Positions 20,201-28,124 of a stretch of 28,341 nt of DNA are shown in pieces. Origin of the DNA: Kiritimatiellia bacterium (GTDB lineage: Bacteria; Verrucomicrobiota; Kiritimatiellia; RFP12; DVOR01). The DNA lies in assembly GCA_900771325.1 (NCBI GenBank), contig CAAGNN010000180.1, forward strand, positions 1 through 28,341, in the 5' to 3' direction. Positions within the stretch are counted from its first letter, which is position 1, and each line of letters begins with the position of its first letter. Both the position numbers and the translations under genes were made by a program. The notes below the pieces were generated by a model that was not told the origin of the DNA, ran no database searches, and saw nothing but the letters and a program-made list of their open reading frames with translations.

Positions 20201-21085
20201 GTGGGTCTCCACCTTCATCAGCATCTCCACCTGGTCCTCGGCGAACTTGTAGGTGTTGTCGGTGGGGTCGGCCTGGAAGGCCTGCACGCGGAAGCCGTCA
20301 ATCACGCCCGAGTTATCCTTATAGGCCACCTGCGTGCCTTCGGGGTGGAGCTTGTGGGTGTTCTTGATCATCCCGAAGAGCGAGACGTCGCGCTCCTGGC
20401 CATCGATGATCCACTTGGCATTAAAGATCTTGTGGCGGCAGTGCTCGGAGTTTACCTGCCCGAACATCGTCAGCTCGGTGTCGGTGGGGTTGCGCTTGGC
20501 CGCGGTGTAGGCGTTGAAGAGGTAGTCGATCTCCGGATCGCTCATCGCCAGGCCGATTTCCTTATTCGCGCGCACGAGCGCTTCGCGTCCCTCGCCCAGC
20601 ACATCGAAGACCTTCCCCTTGGCCGGACGCGCCACCACAAAGAAGTTCGGCAGCTCCTCGGCCGTGAAGACCCCCTCAATCATCCGGTCGTGCAACGCAT
20701 TGAGCGCCGGCTTCAAGGCCTCGCGCGAGAGGACCACCCCGCCCTGCTTCACCGCCAGATGCATCGCCCGCTCCACGCGGCGAACCCCTTTCACCCCGCA
20801 ATAACGGAAGATGTCGCTCGCCTTCGAGCTCCACGGCGAAATCGTCCCCAACCGCGGCGCCACGAAGATCCCTTCCGTCGGCAACGCCTTCGCGCCATCG
20901 GCATCCAACAACGTACACGCCTTCTCGCGCGCCTCAGCCGTCAGCTCGTTGCTCTCTTGCAGCAGGTAAACCCACGCTGTCTCTACGGTGCACCCCGCGA
21001 ATCCAGACTCCGCCAACCGCTTCAACAGGGCCTCCACGCGAAACGCCGAAAGTGCCGTCTGTCCAACCAAAAACGCCGTCGCCAT
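17237..21085 (-). CDS. purL: Phosphoribosylformylglycinamidine synthase, single-chain form
   Basis: The product has 1282 residues, close to the roughly 1295 of E. coli. The enzyme makes FGAM from FGAR, glutamine and ATP in step four of de novo purine synthesis in the cytoplasm. The N-terminal domain and linker ([11 protein letters not shown]) precede two AIRS-like halves: [54 protein letters not shown], and later [17 protein letters not shown]. The C-terminal glutaminase has GVCNGCQ with nucleophile Cys1123, and [10 protein letters not shown] with His1244 and Glu1246, matching the E. coli triad C1135/H1260/E1262. ATG 21085 was chosen because homology begins there ([20 protein letters not shown]), GGAAGGA lies about 8 nt upstream, and a promoter precedes it. 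The 153 codons upstream in frame translate promoter and repeat DNA. It is monocistronic and ends at the shared terminator with eboE. Confidence 0.97.
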   Translation of the reverse strand: MATAFLVGQTALSAFRVEALLKRLAESGFAGCTVETAWVYLLQESNELTAEAREKACTLLDADGAKALPTEGIFVAPRLGTISPWSSKASDIFRYCGVKGVRRVERAMHLAVKQGGVVLSREALKPALNALHDRMIEGVFTAEELPNFFVVARPAKGKVFDVLGEGREALVRANKEIGLAMSDPEIDYLFNAYTAAKRNPTDTELTMFGQVNSEHCRHKIFNAKWIIDGQERDVSLFGMIKNTHKLHPEGTQVAYKDNSGVIDGFRVQAFQADPTDNTYKFAEDQVEMLMKVETHNHPTAISPYPGAATGVGGEIRDESATGIGSRTKAGICGFCVSDLRIPGYLQPWEKDYAERPERLASALEIMMEGPIGGAAFGNEFGRPQLCGFFRTLEEEAGGKYWGYHKPIMLAGGMGNIRHEQVLKKEVPPHVLVVQIGGPAMRIGLGGGAASSMTSGTNEAKLDFDSVQRGNAEMQRRCQGVIDACVALGAKNPILSLHDIGAGGLSNGCPELVEATGADFELRKVHNEEISMSPMEIWCCEAQERYVLAIRAEDRLLFEQFCERERCPVAFIGETRDDGRMVLHDEHFGDNPIDMDISTLLGKPPRMVRDVAHVQLPTQPLDFGSVTPAEALQRVLRFPAVANKTFLVTITDRTITGLVHRDQMCGKYQLPVADHAVTVTGYQCATGEAMATGERTPIAIVDAPASGRMAVGEAILQLASAPIGPIGTIKLSANWMAACGEAGEDARLFDTVETVGMDVCPRLGVCIPVGKDSLSMRTVWADSKGAEHKQVGPLSLIVSSFATVTDAHKDVTPDLKPGASRLMLVDLGNGKNRLGASALAQVYNQIGETVPDMESPEAVRSFYEAMQELVAQGLVLAYHDRSDGGVAVTLAEMAISGGRGVAANLVGQDALSALFSEELGAVLQVAEEQAGAVEAILAKHGVAGTWIGFVQDDPVLQVTVNDEPALDEKLAAVRSAWSETTYRMQALRDNPACAKQEFEVAGLTDDPGLNFKVTFPLNAAPAPDPARRPKMAILREEGVNGHIEMAAAFTLAGFEAIDVHMTDLLEGRVDLADFKGLVACGGFSYGDVLGAGSGWARSILFNPELKAMFKRFFERPDTFTLGVCNGCQMVSQLKDIIPGAQHWPRFVRNASEQFEGRYCTLEVLESPSVLLKGMAGSRLPIAVAHGEGRVQFANAEDAAKATQALRFVDGKGQPTEVYPWNPNGSKGGLCGFTSEDGRATILMPHPERSFRALQLSYDDGTFAGGEDGPWMQLFRNAYAFAMR

Positions 21086-21134
21086 ACCGTTATCCTTCCG
21101 CTTAAGCCAGGAACTAAAGAGACAAGTGCCGCGC

Positions 21135-21140
21135 AGTATA
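21135..21140 (-). promoter_or_regulatory. Extended -10 promoter of purL
   Basis: The minus strand reads ATTGTGCTATACTGCGCGG, an extended -10 (TGCTATACT) that matches the marC element over 13 nt apart from one base. The leader to ATG 21085 would be about 43 nt, too short for a purine riboswitch; none is seen. Confidence 0.6.
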
Positions 21141-21252
21141 GCACAATCCTTTACACGTTGCTTGCCCCCCGTGAGGTGCTCGCTGTGCTCGCGCGAGGTG
21201 CGCCTGGCGGCGCGCGAGGTGCGGCTACGCCGCGTAGGGGCCATCTTACATC

Positions 21253-21418
21253 CGCCCCGGGTTCGCCCCCGACCCGCCCCGGGTTCGTCCCCGACCCGCC
21301 CCGGGTTGACCCCCGACCCGCCCCGGGTTGACCCCCGACCCGCCCCGGGTCCACCCTTCCCCCTGCGCAGCCTTGTGTGCTCCTTTGTGCCCATTGCGTA
21401 GCCACCCGCCCCGGGTCG
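21253..21418. repeat. CGCCCCGGGTT repeat, locus 2, with a 22-bp tandem array
   Basis: Four full copies and a partial fifth of a 22-bp unit starting CGCCCCGGGTT and ending CCCCGACC run head to tail from 21253 to 21350 with exact 22-bp spacing. Copies 1 and 2 read GTTCG at the variable place, copies 3 and 4 read GTTGA. One more core (ACCCGCCCCGGGT) is at about 21404-21416. The unit is the same as in 10994-11558. The rest of the 21141-21552 gap is GC-rich sequence without a gene, including GAGGTGC repeated three times near 21173-21224. Confidence 0.85.
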
Positions 21419-21552
21419 CGTTTGGGCCGCCGGCTTCGGCCGTCGCGGACCGCGCTGCGTCGCCCGTTCTGATGGGCCGCGTCCCCGCGGCCCCCACCTC
21501 CGCCCCGCCGCCCCCTCCGTCCCCCTGACACCCCCCGTTCGCAAAAAAAGCC

Positions 21553-21581
21553 TTGACCTTTCGCCCGAATAGGGGTATTCT
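21553..21581 (+). promoter_or_regulatory. Sigma70 promoter of the LRR/cohesin operon
   Basis: TTGACC at 21553-21558, a 17-nt spacer and TATTCT at 21576-21581 lie about 55 nt upstream of ATG 21642. An A-run directly before the -35 could act as an UP element. This is the best-formed promoter before a protein gene in the window. Confidence 0.8.
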
Positions 21582-21641
21582 ACACGCAGACATTTGGTTA
21601 GGACTTCCCCGCATCACTTTGGAAACACAGGAGAGACTGCT

Positions 21642-22910
21642 ATGAAACGCCTATTGCTTACCCTCTGCTGCACCCTCGCAACAGCCCTCTTCGCCGACAC
21701 CTGGACCGACCCCAAGACCAACATCACCTGGACCTATACCCTTTCCAACGGCACCGTCTCCCTCGGCGGCGGGTCGGACTCAACTCCTGCTATTCCCACC
21801 ACTTACACTGGAGCCCTTACCATCCCAACCTCAATTGCTGGTTATCCCGTGCGTAAAATTGGCGATTACGCATTTACAGATTGTGCGAAGTTAACCGCAG
21901 TGGTCATTCCCGACGGCGTTGAGGAAATAGGGTCTTGGGCTTTTTGGTTTTGTGGTTCACTAGCCGAGGTATCTTTCCCTGAGGGGCTTAAGACGATAGG
22001 ATATGGGGCTTTTGCAATTTGTTCAGACTCTCTGCGGGAAATCTTCTTGCCATCAAGTGTTGTCAGTATTGGTCAAAACGCATTTCGTTGGTGCCCAGGA
22101 ATGACTTGGGTGGGATTTATGGGTGATGTTCCTAGCGGGTGGGGAAAGACAGGGCTAGAAGATAAACAAATTAGTTTCTCACAAGCATATTCATATGCAT
22201 GGCTGAATGCTCTCAACGGTGCACAGCGAGGAATGCTAGTGGACCTCATCTCCAAGGCTGGGGTGACGGTGGCTGCGGAGATGACGACGCCGAAGACGAT
22301 GCGGGTCACTTACGCGGTGGAGAGTGAACAGCCGACGGTGAAGGTGCGGGTGGTGGCGTGGAAGGATGGGGTGCGGAGCTTTGCGAATATCGTGCCGGTG
22401 AAGACGGCGGCGGAGGGGTCGCCGGAGGCGGTGCCGAATGGGGGCGAGGTGACGACCGGCGAGGAGCACACCTTCGTCTGGCAGGTCTCGGCCAATTGGG
22501 CGACGGACCTCGACAAGGTGGCGATGGAGATTTTGGTGGAGGAGGGAACGCTCCTGCCCCAGGAGAAGATTACCATTCCCGCTTTGGTCGACCACCCCGA
22601 GATGGCCATCACGCGCAACCGCCTAGTAAGTTGGCAACTCTTTGATGCTTTGGTGTGGTGCTACGCCGAGGAAGACGAGGCGCTGACTGTCACGAATGGC
22701 GTGGTGAGGGTGAATGGAACACAGGTGGCCAATGGGGCCACACTCTCCACCGCAAACACCAATGCTACGGCGCTCCTCAATTACCTCTACGGCAAGATGG
22801 GGTATAAGGTCTTGGCGGGGGAGGACTTGGCGTGGGCGCGGGCGGCGACGCGATTGGAGTTGGCTGATAGCGGCCTTAACCAGGTGTCGGTGAAGATTGC
22901 GGAGGAGTAA
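21642..22910 (+). CDS. Secreted LRR_5 (BspA-like) repeat protein
   Basis: The product has 422 residues. A signal peptide (MKRLLLTLCCTLATALFA) is followed by a BspA/LRR_5 region at about 57-150 with repeated units of the form IGDYAFTDCAKLTAVVIPDG, IGSWAFWFCGSLAEVSFPEG and IGYGAFAICSDSLREIFLPS. The C-terminal two thirds form a beta-rich domain of unknown family (VKVRVVAWKDG, FVWQVSANWATDLDKVAMEI) and an Ala/Asn-rich tail. BspA-like repeats are surface-exposed and mediate binding in other bacteria. The start was set at 21642 by AGGAGA 8 nt upstream and the signal peptide; a longer in-frame ORF from 21594 has no support. Base composition changes inside the gene: 22141-22200 has 22 G/C of 60, against clearly GC-rich flanks. 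First gene of the operon; the next starts 4 bp after its stop. Confidence 0.8.
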   Translation: MKRLLLTLCCTLATALFADTWTDPKTNITWTYTLSNGTVSLGGGSDSTPAIPTTYTGALTIPTSIAGYPVRKIGDYAFTDCAKLTAVVIPDGVEEIGSWAFWFCGSLAEVSFPEGLKTIGYGAFAICSDSLREIFLPSSVVSIGQNAFRWCPGMTWVGFMGDVPSGWGKTGLEDKQISFSQAYSYAWLNALNGAQRGMLVDLISKAGVTVAAEMTTPKTMRVTYAVESEQPTVKVRVVAWKDGVRSFANIVPVKTAAEGSPEAVPNGGEVTTGEEHTFVWQVSANWATDLDKVAMEILVEEGTLLPQEKITIPALVDHPEMAITRNRLVSWQLFDALVWCYAEEDEALTVTNGVVRVNGTQVANGATLSTANTNATALLNYLYGKMGYKVLAGEDLAWARAATRLELADSGLNQVSVKIAEE

Positions 22911-22914
22911 AGCG

Positions 22915-25900
22915 ATGAGGCGGGCGCACAGAAAAGCGCCGTGGCTTCTGCTTGGGCTCCTGGGATGGGCGCTCGGCGCCTCCGCCGCGGAGGTCACGGT
23001 TCAACAGGTCGACTCGCTGGGGAACACCCTGGCGGAGGCGGCCTATGCGTCGACGGACGAGGTCTTCACCTCGGTCTCGGCACCGACGCAAGCGGGTTAC
23101 CGCTTTGCCTACTGGACGATTAGCCCGGCGCTGGCCACCTTCGCCAATCGTGATGGGTGGGGGCGGGCGTTGGACGCGGTGGCCTTTATCCCCAAGGATA
23201 GCGTCACCACGCTGACGGCGGTCTATCTGCCGACCTCGCAGGATGATGATGGCGATGGGATGGCCGACGGCGAAGAGCTCTATTGGTATGGCTCGCTGGC
23301 CTACGGTCCGGAGAGCGACACCGATGGCGATGGCTACACCTTTGCCCAGGAGTTGCAGTTTGGCCTCAACCCGCTCTTCCCCGACGGCCTCACGCTGGGG
23401 GGCATCGCCTGGGGCGACAGCGCGCAGCTGCTCTACAACCCGAACGAATACGTCCCCTACACCCTGCGCTCCGAGCCGGAGGGCGAGCTCTTCGCCACGC
23501 AGGTCTGCTACGTCTCGCCCGGCACCGAGGTGACCACCGAGGCCTACGGGCCCGGCAGCTCCACCTTCGCCTACTGGACGGTGAATGGCGCGCGTCAGCA
23601 GGACGGCTTTGGCCGCGCCCTCGATGCCGCCACCTTCACGATGGGCACCGCGGCGATGGAGATTGTGGCCCACTGCGTCAGCGACGAGTCCGAGCGCCAG
23701 ATGGTCTACTGGCTCGGCCGGGTGGCCTCCCCGGAGGAGGACACCGATGGCGATGGCTACACCTTCGCCCAGGAGCTGCAGTTCGGCCTCAACCCCCTCT
23801 TCAAGGATGGCCTCACCTTGGGCGGCATCGCCTGGGGCGACAGTTCCACCTTTGTCTACAACCCCAACAGCTACTCTCCCTACACCATCCTCTCCGACCC
23901 CGAGGGCACCTTCGAGCCGCAGTCCGGCTATCTCCGCCCGGGCGAGACGCTCGCCACGGCCTCCTACGCCGCCGACACCACCTTCGCCTACTGGGACCTC
24001 AACGGCGCGCGTCAGGCCGATGGCTACGGCCGCGCCCTCGACAGCCTGACCCTCGTCGGCACCGGGGCCATCGACGATGCGCAGGTGGCCACGGCCCACT
24101 TCCTCCCCGAGGCCGCCGATGCCGAGGCCCGCGCGATTGCCTATTGGTATGGCACCCGGCCCGACCTCTCCTTCGAGAGCGACACCGATGGCGACGGCTA
24201 CACCCTCGCCCAGGAGCTGCAGTTCGGCCTGAACCCCCTCTTCCCCGACGGCCTCACCTTGGGCGGCATCGCCTGGGGCGACAGCGCCCCGCAGGAGACC
24301 AACCTCCAGCCCTTCGATATGGCCTCCAAGGCCCTCATCGAGGGCGAGCTCACCGACCTCTTTGCCGTGGCCGACGCCCTCAACGGCGGCTTCACCGGCG
24401 GGCACAACTTCGGTGGGGCCGTCTCCCCGGCGGTCTTCGACGCGGAGGGTGACGGCCTCTTCGACTGCCTGGTCTACGCACCCGGCACCCTCACGCTCTA
24501 CCGCAACATCGGCCAAGTCGGCGCGCCGGACTTCTCGCCCTGCAATGGGGCCGAGGTCTATCCCGCCTTGGCCGAGGCGCTCACCGCAATGGCGCGGCCG
24601 CTCCTCTGCGGCGGCACCGGCGAGGCCGGCCCCGAGCTCCGCTTCTGCGACGATGGCGGGCCCATCTTCGCCTACGACTGCACCACCGATGTCATCACCG
24701 AGACCGGCCTCACCGGCTGGCCCGTGTGGTCTGCCCTGGACGGCTGGGGCACCTTCGATGACACCACGCTGCACCTTGGCGTGGAAGCCCTCGCCTGCGA
24801 CAGCGCGCCCACCTCCGTCTCCGCCGCCGCACTCCTGGAGGCAACCGGCGATGACCTGCCCGACCTCCTCGTGGCCGACGCCGAGGGGCGCATCAGCCTC
24901 TACCAGCGCTCCGCCACCGGCCTCGCCCTCAAGCACCGCGTTTGGGGCGGCACCTACATCGGCTTCGCCCAGGGTCTCACCCTCGCGCCGGTCGATTGGG
25001 AGGGCGATGGGGACGGCGATATGCTCGCCGGCACCGCTGCCGGCCACCTCCTGCTCCTGACCGACCCCGGCGTCGGCCGCCCCACCAACCTCAAGGCCAC
25101 CGCCGGCTACGACAATGTCCTCCTCGCCTGGGATCCGAACGCCCAGTCGCGCGTCTGCGGCTACACCGTCTACCGCGCCGAGGCGGCCGAGGAGGCCTTC
25201 GCGCGTCTGGCCGAGGCGCTCCTCCCGCGCTACCGCGACTTCCCGCCCTCCACCGACACTTGGCGCTACCGCGTCACGACCCTCTCGCGCCTCTGGAAGG
25301 CCGGCAACTCCACCCCCGAGACCTTTGAGAGCGCCCCCTCCGAGGCCCTCTCCGTCACCCTCGGCGCGGTCACCCTCTCCCTGCCCGGCGGCGAAGGCTT
25401 CCTGGGGCAGGAGGTCGAGGCGGTCCTCTCGATTGACAACGCCGCCGGCCTCGGCGCGAGCGGCCTCTCCCTCACGGTGGCCTACGACCCTGCGGCCCTT
25501 GCGCCCGTGGGCTACACCTGCTCGGCCCTCTCGCAGGCGCTGGCGCTCACCGAAACGCGCACCGAGGGCGCGTGGCACTTGGCGGCCACCGGCGGCACTC
25601 TCACCCCGGGCAGCGGCGAACTCTTCCGCTTGCGCTTCCAGGTGGTGGCCGAGGCTCCGGGCGAGACGGCGCTGACCCTCACCGAGGCCACCCTCTGCTC
25701 GGAGCAGGGGCAGCGCGTCACGGTCCACCTGCCCGACGCCCCCGCCACCTTCACCCTCTCCAAGCAGCCCGACCCCGTCACCGTGGTCCTCGCCGCGCAA
25801 GATGCCGTGGCCGAGGATGGTCGCCTCACCTTCACCGTCACGGCAACGCCCGATGGCGACCTGCGTTGGGAGAGCTTCACCGTCACCCCGCTCTACGATA

Positions 25901-26805
25901 GCGACCTCCTGACCTTGGAGGAGGAGACACCGCCCACGGAAGCGACGGCGGGCACCTACACCTTCGCCCTCACCCCGGCCGGAGAGGCCGCGCGCTCGGT
26001 GGAGGTCACCTTTATGGGCGCAGCCTATGACGTTAATGACGAGGCCGCGCGCGTCGAGAGCGTGACCTGCCGCGTCCTCATCCCCAGCCCAGATGACGAC
26101 GAGGAGGGCGACGAAGAAGGGCAGAACCGCCCCGGTTGGCGGCCCATCGTCTCCCTCAACGCCTATCCCCAGGCCGCCAAGCCCGGCGAGAATGGCTACA
26201 CCGTGACCGAGGGCGGCGAGGTCACCCTTGCCGTGCGCGTCTGGCGTTTGGGCCGGCTCGACTGGTCCTCGCTGGAGATCGTGCCGCACTTCGATCCCAC
26301 CGAGCTCGAGCTTCTTGCCAAGGGCAACGAACCCTTGGGCGATGCCCTCTCGGCGCGGGAGCGGACCTTTACCTTCCGCGTCCTGGCCCCCGCCGGCTGG
26401 CACCGCAACCTCGCCCTGCGCTTCACCGGCACTGCGCGCGGCACCAATGGCACCACGGCCATCGTCTGGCCCGCCCTCGTCGTCCTCCACGTGGCCGAGC
26501 GGCCGCACCCGGATGTGGTCAAGCCCTGGACCAATGGCGACTGCGACGGCGATGGTCGCCTCTCCGGGCGCGACTACCAGGTGGCCTTCGAGACCGTCAA
26601 GCGCTACCACCCCCACGGCGGCGGCAAAAAGCCCCCGCAGCATACCGAGGAGGCCTGGCTCATCCACCGCTCCCTCTGCCAGGCCATCGGCAAGCCGCCG
26701 GAGGCCGACCTGGAACTCGCCGACGTCACCAATACCTACAAAAAGTACCTGTGGGAGCGCGGCGTCATCGACACGAATATGGGCAACCCGGGAGGCAAAC
26801 AATGA
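22915..26805 (+). CDS. Large secreted multidomain protein with cohesin-like and dockerin-like domains
   Basis: The product has 1296 residues. Domain order as seen: signal peptide (1-25, ASAA); three roughly 140-residue units (about 26-457), each with an FAYWT/GRALD part and a Ca-binding-like DTDGDGYT part followed by an almost invariant block to GIAWGDS; a FG-GAP/VCBS-like stretch (about 470-715: FDAEGDGLFDCLVY, ATGDDLPDLLVADAEGRI, WEGDGDGDMLAG); a fibronectin-III-like domain (about 720-815); a cohesin-like domain (819-945, with VEAVLSIDNAAGLGASGLSL and AYDPAAL); two related beta domains (955-1060 and 1077-1195) joined by an acidic linker; and a dockerin-like end (about 1205-1282) with loop DCDGDGRLSGRD at 1209-1220. 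GGAGGAG 7 nt upstream of ATG 22915 fixes the start. It overlaps the next gene by ATGA. No catalytic domain is visible, so a surface scaffold or adhesin is likely; the function is inferred. Confidence 0.75.
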   Translation: MRRAHRKAPWLLLGLLGWALGASAAEVTVQQVDSLGNTLAEAAYASTDEVFTSVSAPTQAGYRFAYWTISPALATFANRDGWGRALDAVAFIPKDSVTTLTAVYLPTSQDDDGDGMADGEELYWYGSLAYGPESDTDGDGYTFAQELQFGLNPLFPDGLTLGGIAWGDSAQLLYNPNEYVPYTLRSEPEGELFATQVCYVSPGTEVTTEAYGPGSSTFAYWTVNGARQQDGFGRALDAATFTMGTAAMEIVAHCVSDESERQMVYWLGRVASPEEDTDGDGYTFAQELQFGLNPLFKDGLTLGGIAWGDSSTFVYNPNSYSPYTILSDPEGTFEPQSGYLRPGETLATASYAADTTFAYWDLNGARQADGYGRALDSLTLVGTGAIDDAQVATAHFLPEAADAEARAIAYWYGTRPDLSFESDTDGDGYTLAQELQFGLNPLFPDGLTLGGIAWGDSAPQETNLQPFDMASKALIEGELTDLFAVADALNGGFTGGHNFGGAVSPAVFDAEGDGLFDCLVYAPGTLTLYRNIGQVGAPDFSPCNGAEVYPALAEALTAMARPLLCGGTGEAGPELRFCDDGGPIFAYDCTTDVITETGLTGWPVWSALDGWGTFDDTTLHLGVEALACDSAPTSVSAAALLEATGDDLPDLLVADAEGRISLYQRSATGLALKHRVWGGTYIGFAQGLTLAPVDWEGDGDGDMLAGTAAGHLLLLTDPGVGRPTNLKATAGYDNVLLAWDPNAQSRVCGYTVYRAEAAEEAFARLAEALLPRYRDFPPSTDTWRYRVTTLSRLWKAGNSTPETFESAPSEALSVTLGAVTLSLPGGEGFLGQEVEAVLSIDNAAGLGASGLSLTVAYDPAALAPVGYTCSALSQALALTETRTEGAWHLAATGGTLTPGSGELFRLRFQVVAEAPGETALTLTEATLCSEQGQRVTVHLPDAPATFTLSKQPDPVTVVLAAQDAVAEDGRLTFTVTATPDGDLRWESFTVTPLYDSDLLTLEEETPPTEATAGTYTFALTPAGEAARSVEVTFMGAAYDVNDEAARVESVTCRVLIPSPDDDEEGDEEGQNRPGWRPIVSLNAYPQAAKPGENGYTVTEGGEVTLAVRVWRLGRLDWSSLEIVPHFDPTELELLAKGNEPLGDALSARERTFTFRVLAPAGWHRNLALRFTGTARGTNGTTAIVWPALVVLHVAERPHPDVVKPWTNGDCDGDGRLSGRDYQVAFETVKRYHPHGGGKKPPQHTEEAWLIHRSLCQAIGKPPEADLELADVTNTYKKYLWERGVIDTNMGNPGGKQ
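23317..24285 (+). repeat. Three 105-bp direct repeats inside the scaffold gene
   Basis: Nearly identical 105-bp blocks at 23317-23421, 23740-23844 and 24181-24285 each encode 35 residues from DTDGDGYT through FGLNPLF and DGLTLGG to AWGDS. Their protein differences are few (TFAQ/TLAQ, FPDG/FKDG). The sequence between them is less conserved but also repeated. Confidence 0.9.
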
Positions 26806-28124
26806 ACAAGCTCTTCCCCCTCCTCTTCACCGCAGCCGCCCTGATGGCCGCGCGCCTCCCCGCCCGGGAGGTGAGCCTGGGGCAGATTGTCTGCAACCCG
26901 GGCGCTGCCATCGCCGTCCCCGTCACGCTCGATGAGGCGCAGGGGCTGGCCGTCGCGACTGTGGCTGTGAACTACGACCCCGAGCTCCTCCTCCTCCAGC
27001 GCGTCGAGCAAGGCACCTTGAAGTCGGCTTTCTCCTTCGACTTCACCGTCACCGAGGAGCCCGGCTATGTGGGCCTTCTCTCCGTGGCCCCCGGCAACAT
27101 CGCCCAGCCCGGCGGCGGCACCCTCGCCACGCTCCACTTCCTGGTCCGCCCGGGCAGCGCGGCGATGGTCGCCTCCCTCGCCTTGGCCGACGTCAGCCTC
27201 CGCGAAGAGACGATGACCGCCGACCTCGCCTTCGCCGAGACCACCACCCCCACCTCCGGCCTCGTCCGCCCCCTCTCCACAACGGCCGACTGCGCCGGGC
27301 GCTTGACCGAGGGCGCGCTCATCGTCGCCCCCAACACCACCCTCCGCACCCTCGCCCTCCGCGCCGGCGACAGCCTCTGCGCAGCCGATGAGCAAACCCC
27401 TATCGTCGTCACCGACGCGCTGACCGCCGAGGGCACCATCACCGTCCTGCCCCCCGAACGAGGTTGGGGCGGCGGCTCCTACGCCCTGCTCACGGCCCCG
27501 ACGGCCGATCTCTCCCTCGCCGTGGCCTCCGCCCCCGAGGGTGCCATCCTCTCCGCCGAGACTGACGCAGCCTCCGGGCTCACCACCTACCGCCTGGCCA
27601 CCAACGCCGCCAGCGGCCCGACCGTCTCCGCCGGCGAGGTTGACCTCTCCGAAGCCGATGCCCAGGGCATTCGCGACCTGCTCTCGGGCGTGCTTGAGGC
27701 CGAGAGTGGCATCACCGCGATTGTCGCCCAGGGCTCCCAAGAGGCCATCGAGCTGGCTATCGACCTCGGCCTCGAGCCCGAAGTCTCGCGCGAGGGCTCC
27801 ACCCTCACCGCCGCCTTCGCCTTGCCCACCCTCACCGTGACTGCCTTCGAGCCCGAGACCGGCACCATCACCGTCTGCGTCACCCCCGGCGCCGGTGCCC
27901 AGATCGCCAAGACCCCCGCCGAGACCTCCCTCAAGGGCATCCTCCACCTCCGCGGCACCAACGCCCTCGGCGGCTCCTGGGAGTCCCTCCCCGACCTCGA
28001 GCTCGACCTCTCCGCCTACCAGCTCAACCCCGGCGAGATTACCCTCACCGCTCAATTCGGCTCCCATACCTTCCTTAAAGTGACCGCCGGCCGCGTCTCG
28101 GCCGAGGACCCTGCCGCCCCCTAA
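26802..28124 (+). CDS. Secreted protein with N-terminal cohesin-like domain
   Basis: The product has 440 residues. A signal peptide (MNKLFPLLFTAAALMAARLPA) is followed by a cohesin-like domain at about 24-133: GAAIAVPVTLDEAQGLAVAT, then VNYDPELLLLQRV, FSFDFTVTEE, GYVGLLSVAP and GTLATLHFLV, the order seen in type I cohesins. The middle (about 150-260) is a beta-strand-rich stretch (GALIVAPNTTLRTLALRAGD, GWGGGSYALLTAP) like those in autotransporter-type surface proteins. The C-terminal part has an Asp/Glu-rich helix (EVDLSEADAQGIRDLLSGVL) and ends in a beta domain with SHTFLKVTAG. No enzyme motif and no membrane or sortase anchor is seen. The ATGA overlap with the preceding gene implies coupled translation and a joint function. 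Residue patterns support the fold; partner and ligand are unknown. Confidence 0.72.
   Translation: MNKLFPLLFTAAALMAARLPAREVSLGQIVCNPGAAIAVPVTLDEAQGLAVATVAVNYDPELLLLQRVEQGTLKSAFSFDFTVTEEPGYVGLLSVAPGNIAQPGGGTLATLHFLVRPGSAAMVASLALADVSLREETMTADLAFAETTTPTSGLVRPLSTTADCAGRLTEGALIVAPNTTLRTLALRAGDSLCAADEQTPIVVTDALTAEGTITVLPPERGWGGGSYALLTAPTADLSLAVASAPEGAILSAETDAASGLTTYRLATNAASGPTVSAGEVDLSEADAQGIRDLLSGVLEAESGITAIVAQGSQEAIELAIDLGLEPEVSREGSTLTAAFALPTLTVTAFEPETGTITVCVTPGAGAQIAKTPAETSLKGILHLRGTNALGGSWESLPDLELDLSAYQLNPGEITLTAQFGSHTFLKVTAGRVSAEDPAAP

Noticed and set aside
21086..21134. Purine riboswitch before purL
   Set aside because: The predicted leader is only about 43 nt and no three-way junction pattern is seen.
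17909..21331. A 1140-codon open frame on the plus strand opposite purL
   Set aside because: It is antisense to a complete purL with all catalytic motifs; its product is a low-complexity Gly/Ala/Arg/His/Leu mix typical of GC-rich shadow frames.
21253..21350. CRISPR array
   Set aside because: The 22-bp units are head to tail with no spacers between them and no cas genes are near.
21086..21544. N-terminal extension of purL by 153 codons
   Set aside because: It runs through the 22-bp tandem array and the purL -10 element, and PurL homology begins at ATG 21085.
22876..26802. A 1308-codon open frame on the minus strand opposite the scaffold gene
   Set aside because: No family features, Gly/Glu/Val/Ala-rich composition, and the plus strand has a signal peptide, ribosome site and recognisable domains.
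21553..28124. Classical cellulosome cluster
   Set aside because: No cellulase or other catalytic domain with a dockerin is present; only scaffold-like proteins are seen.
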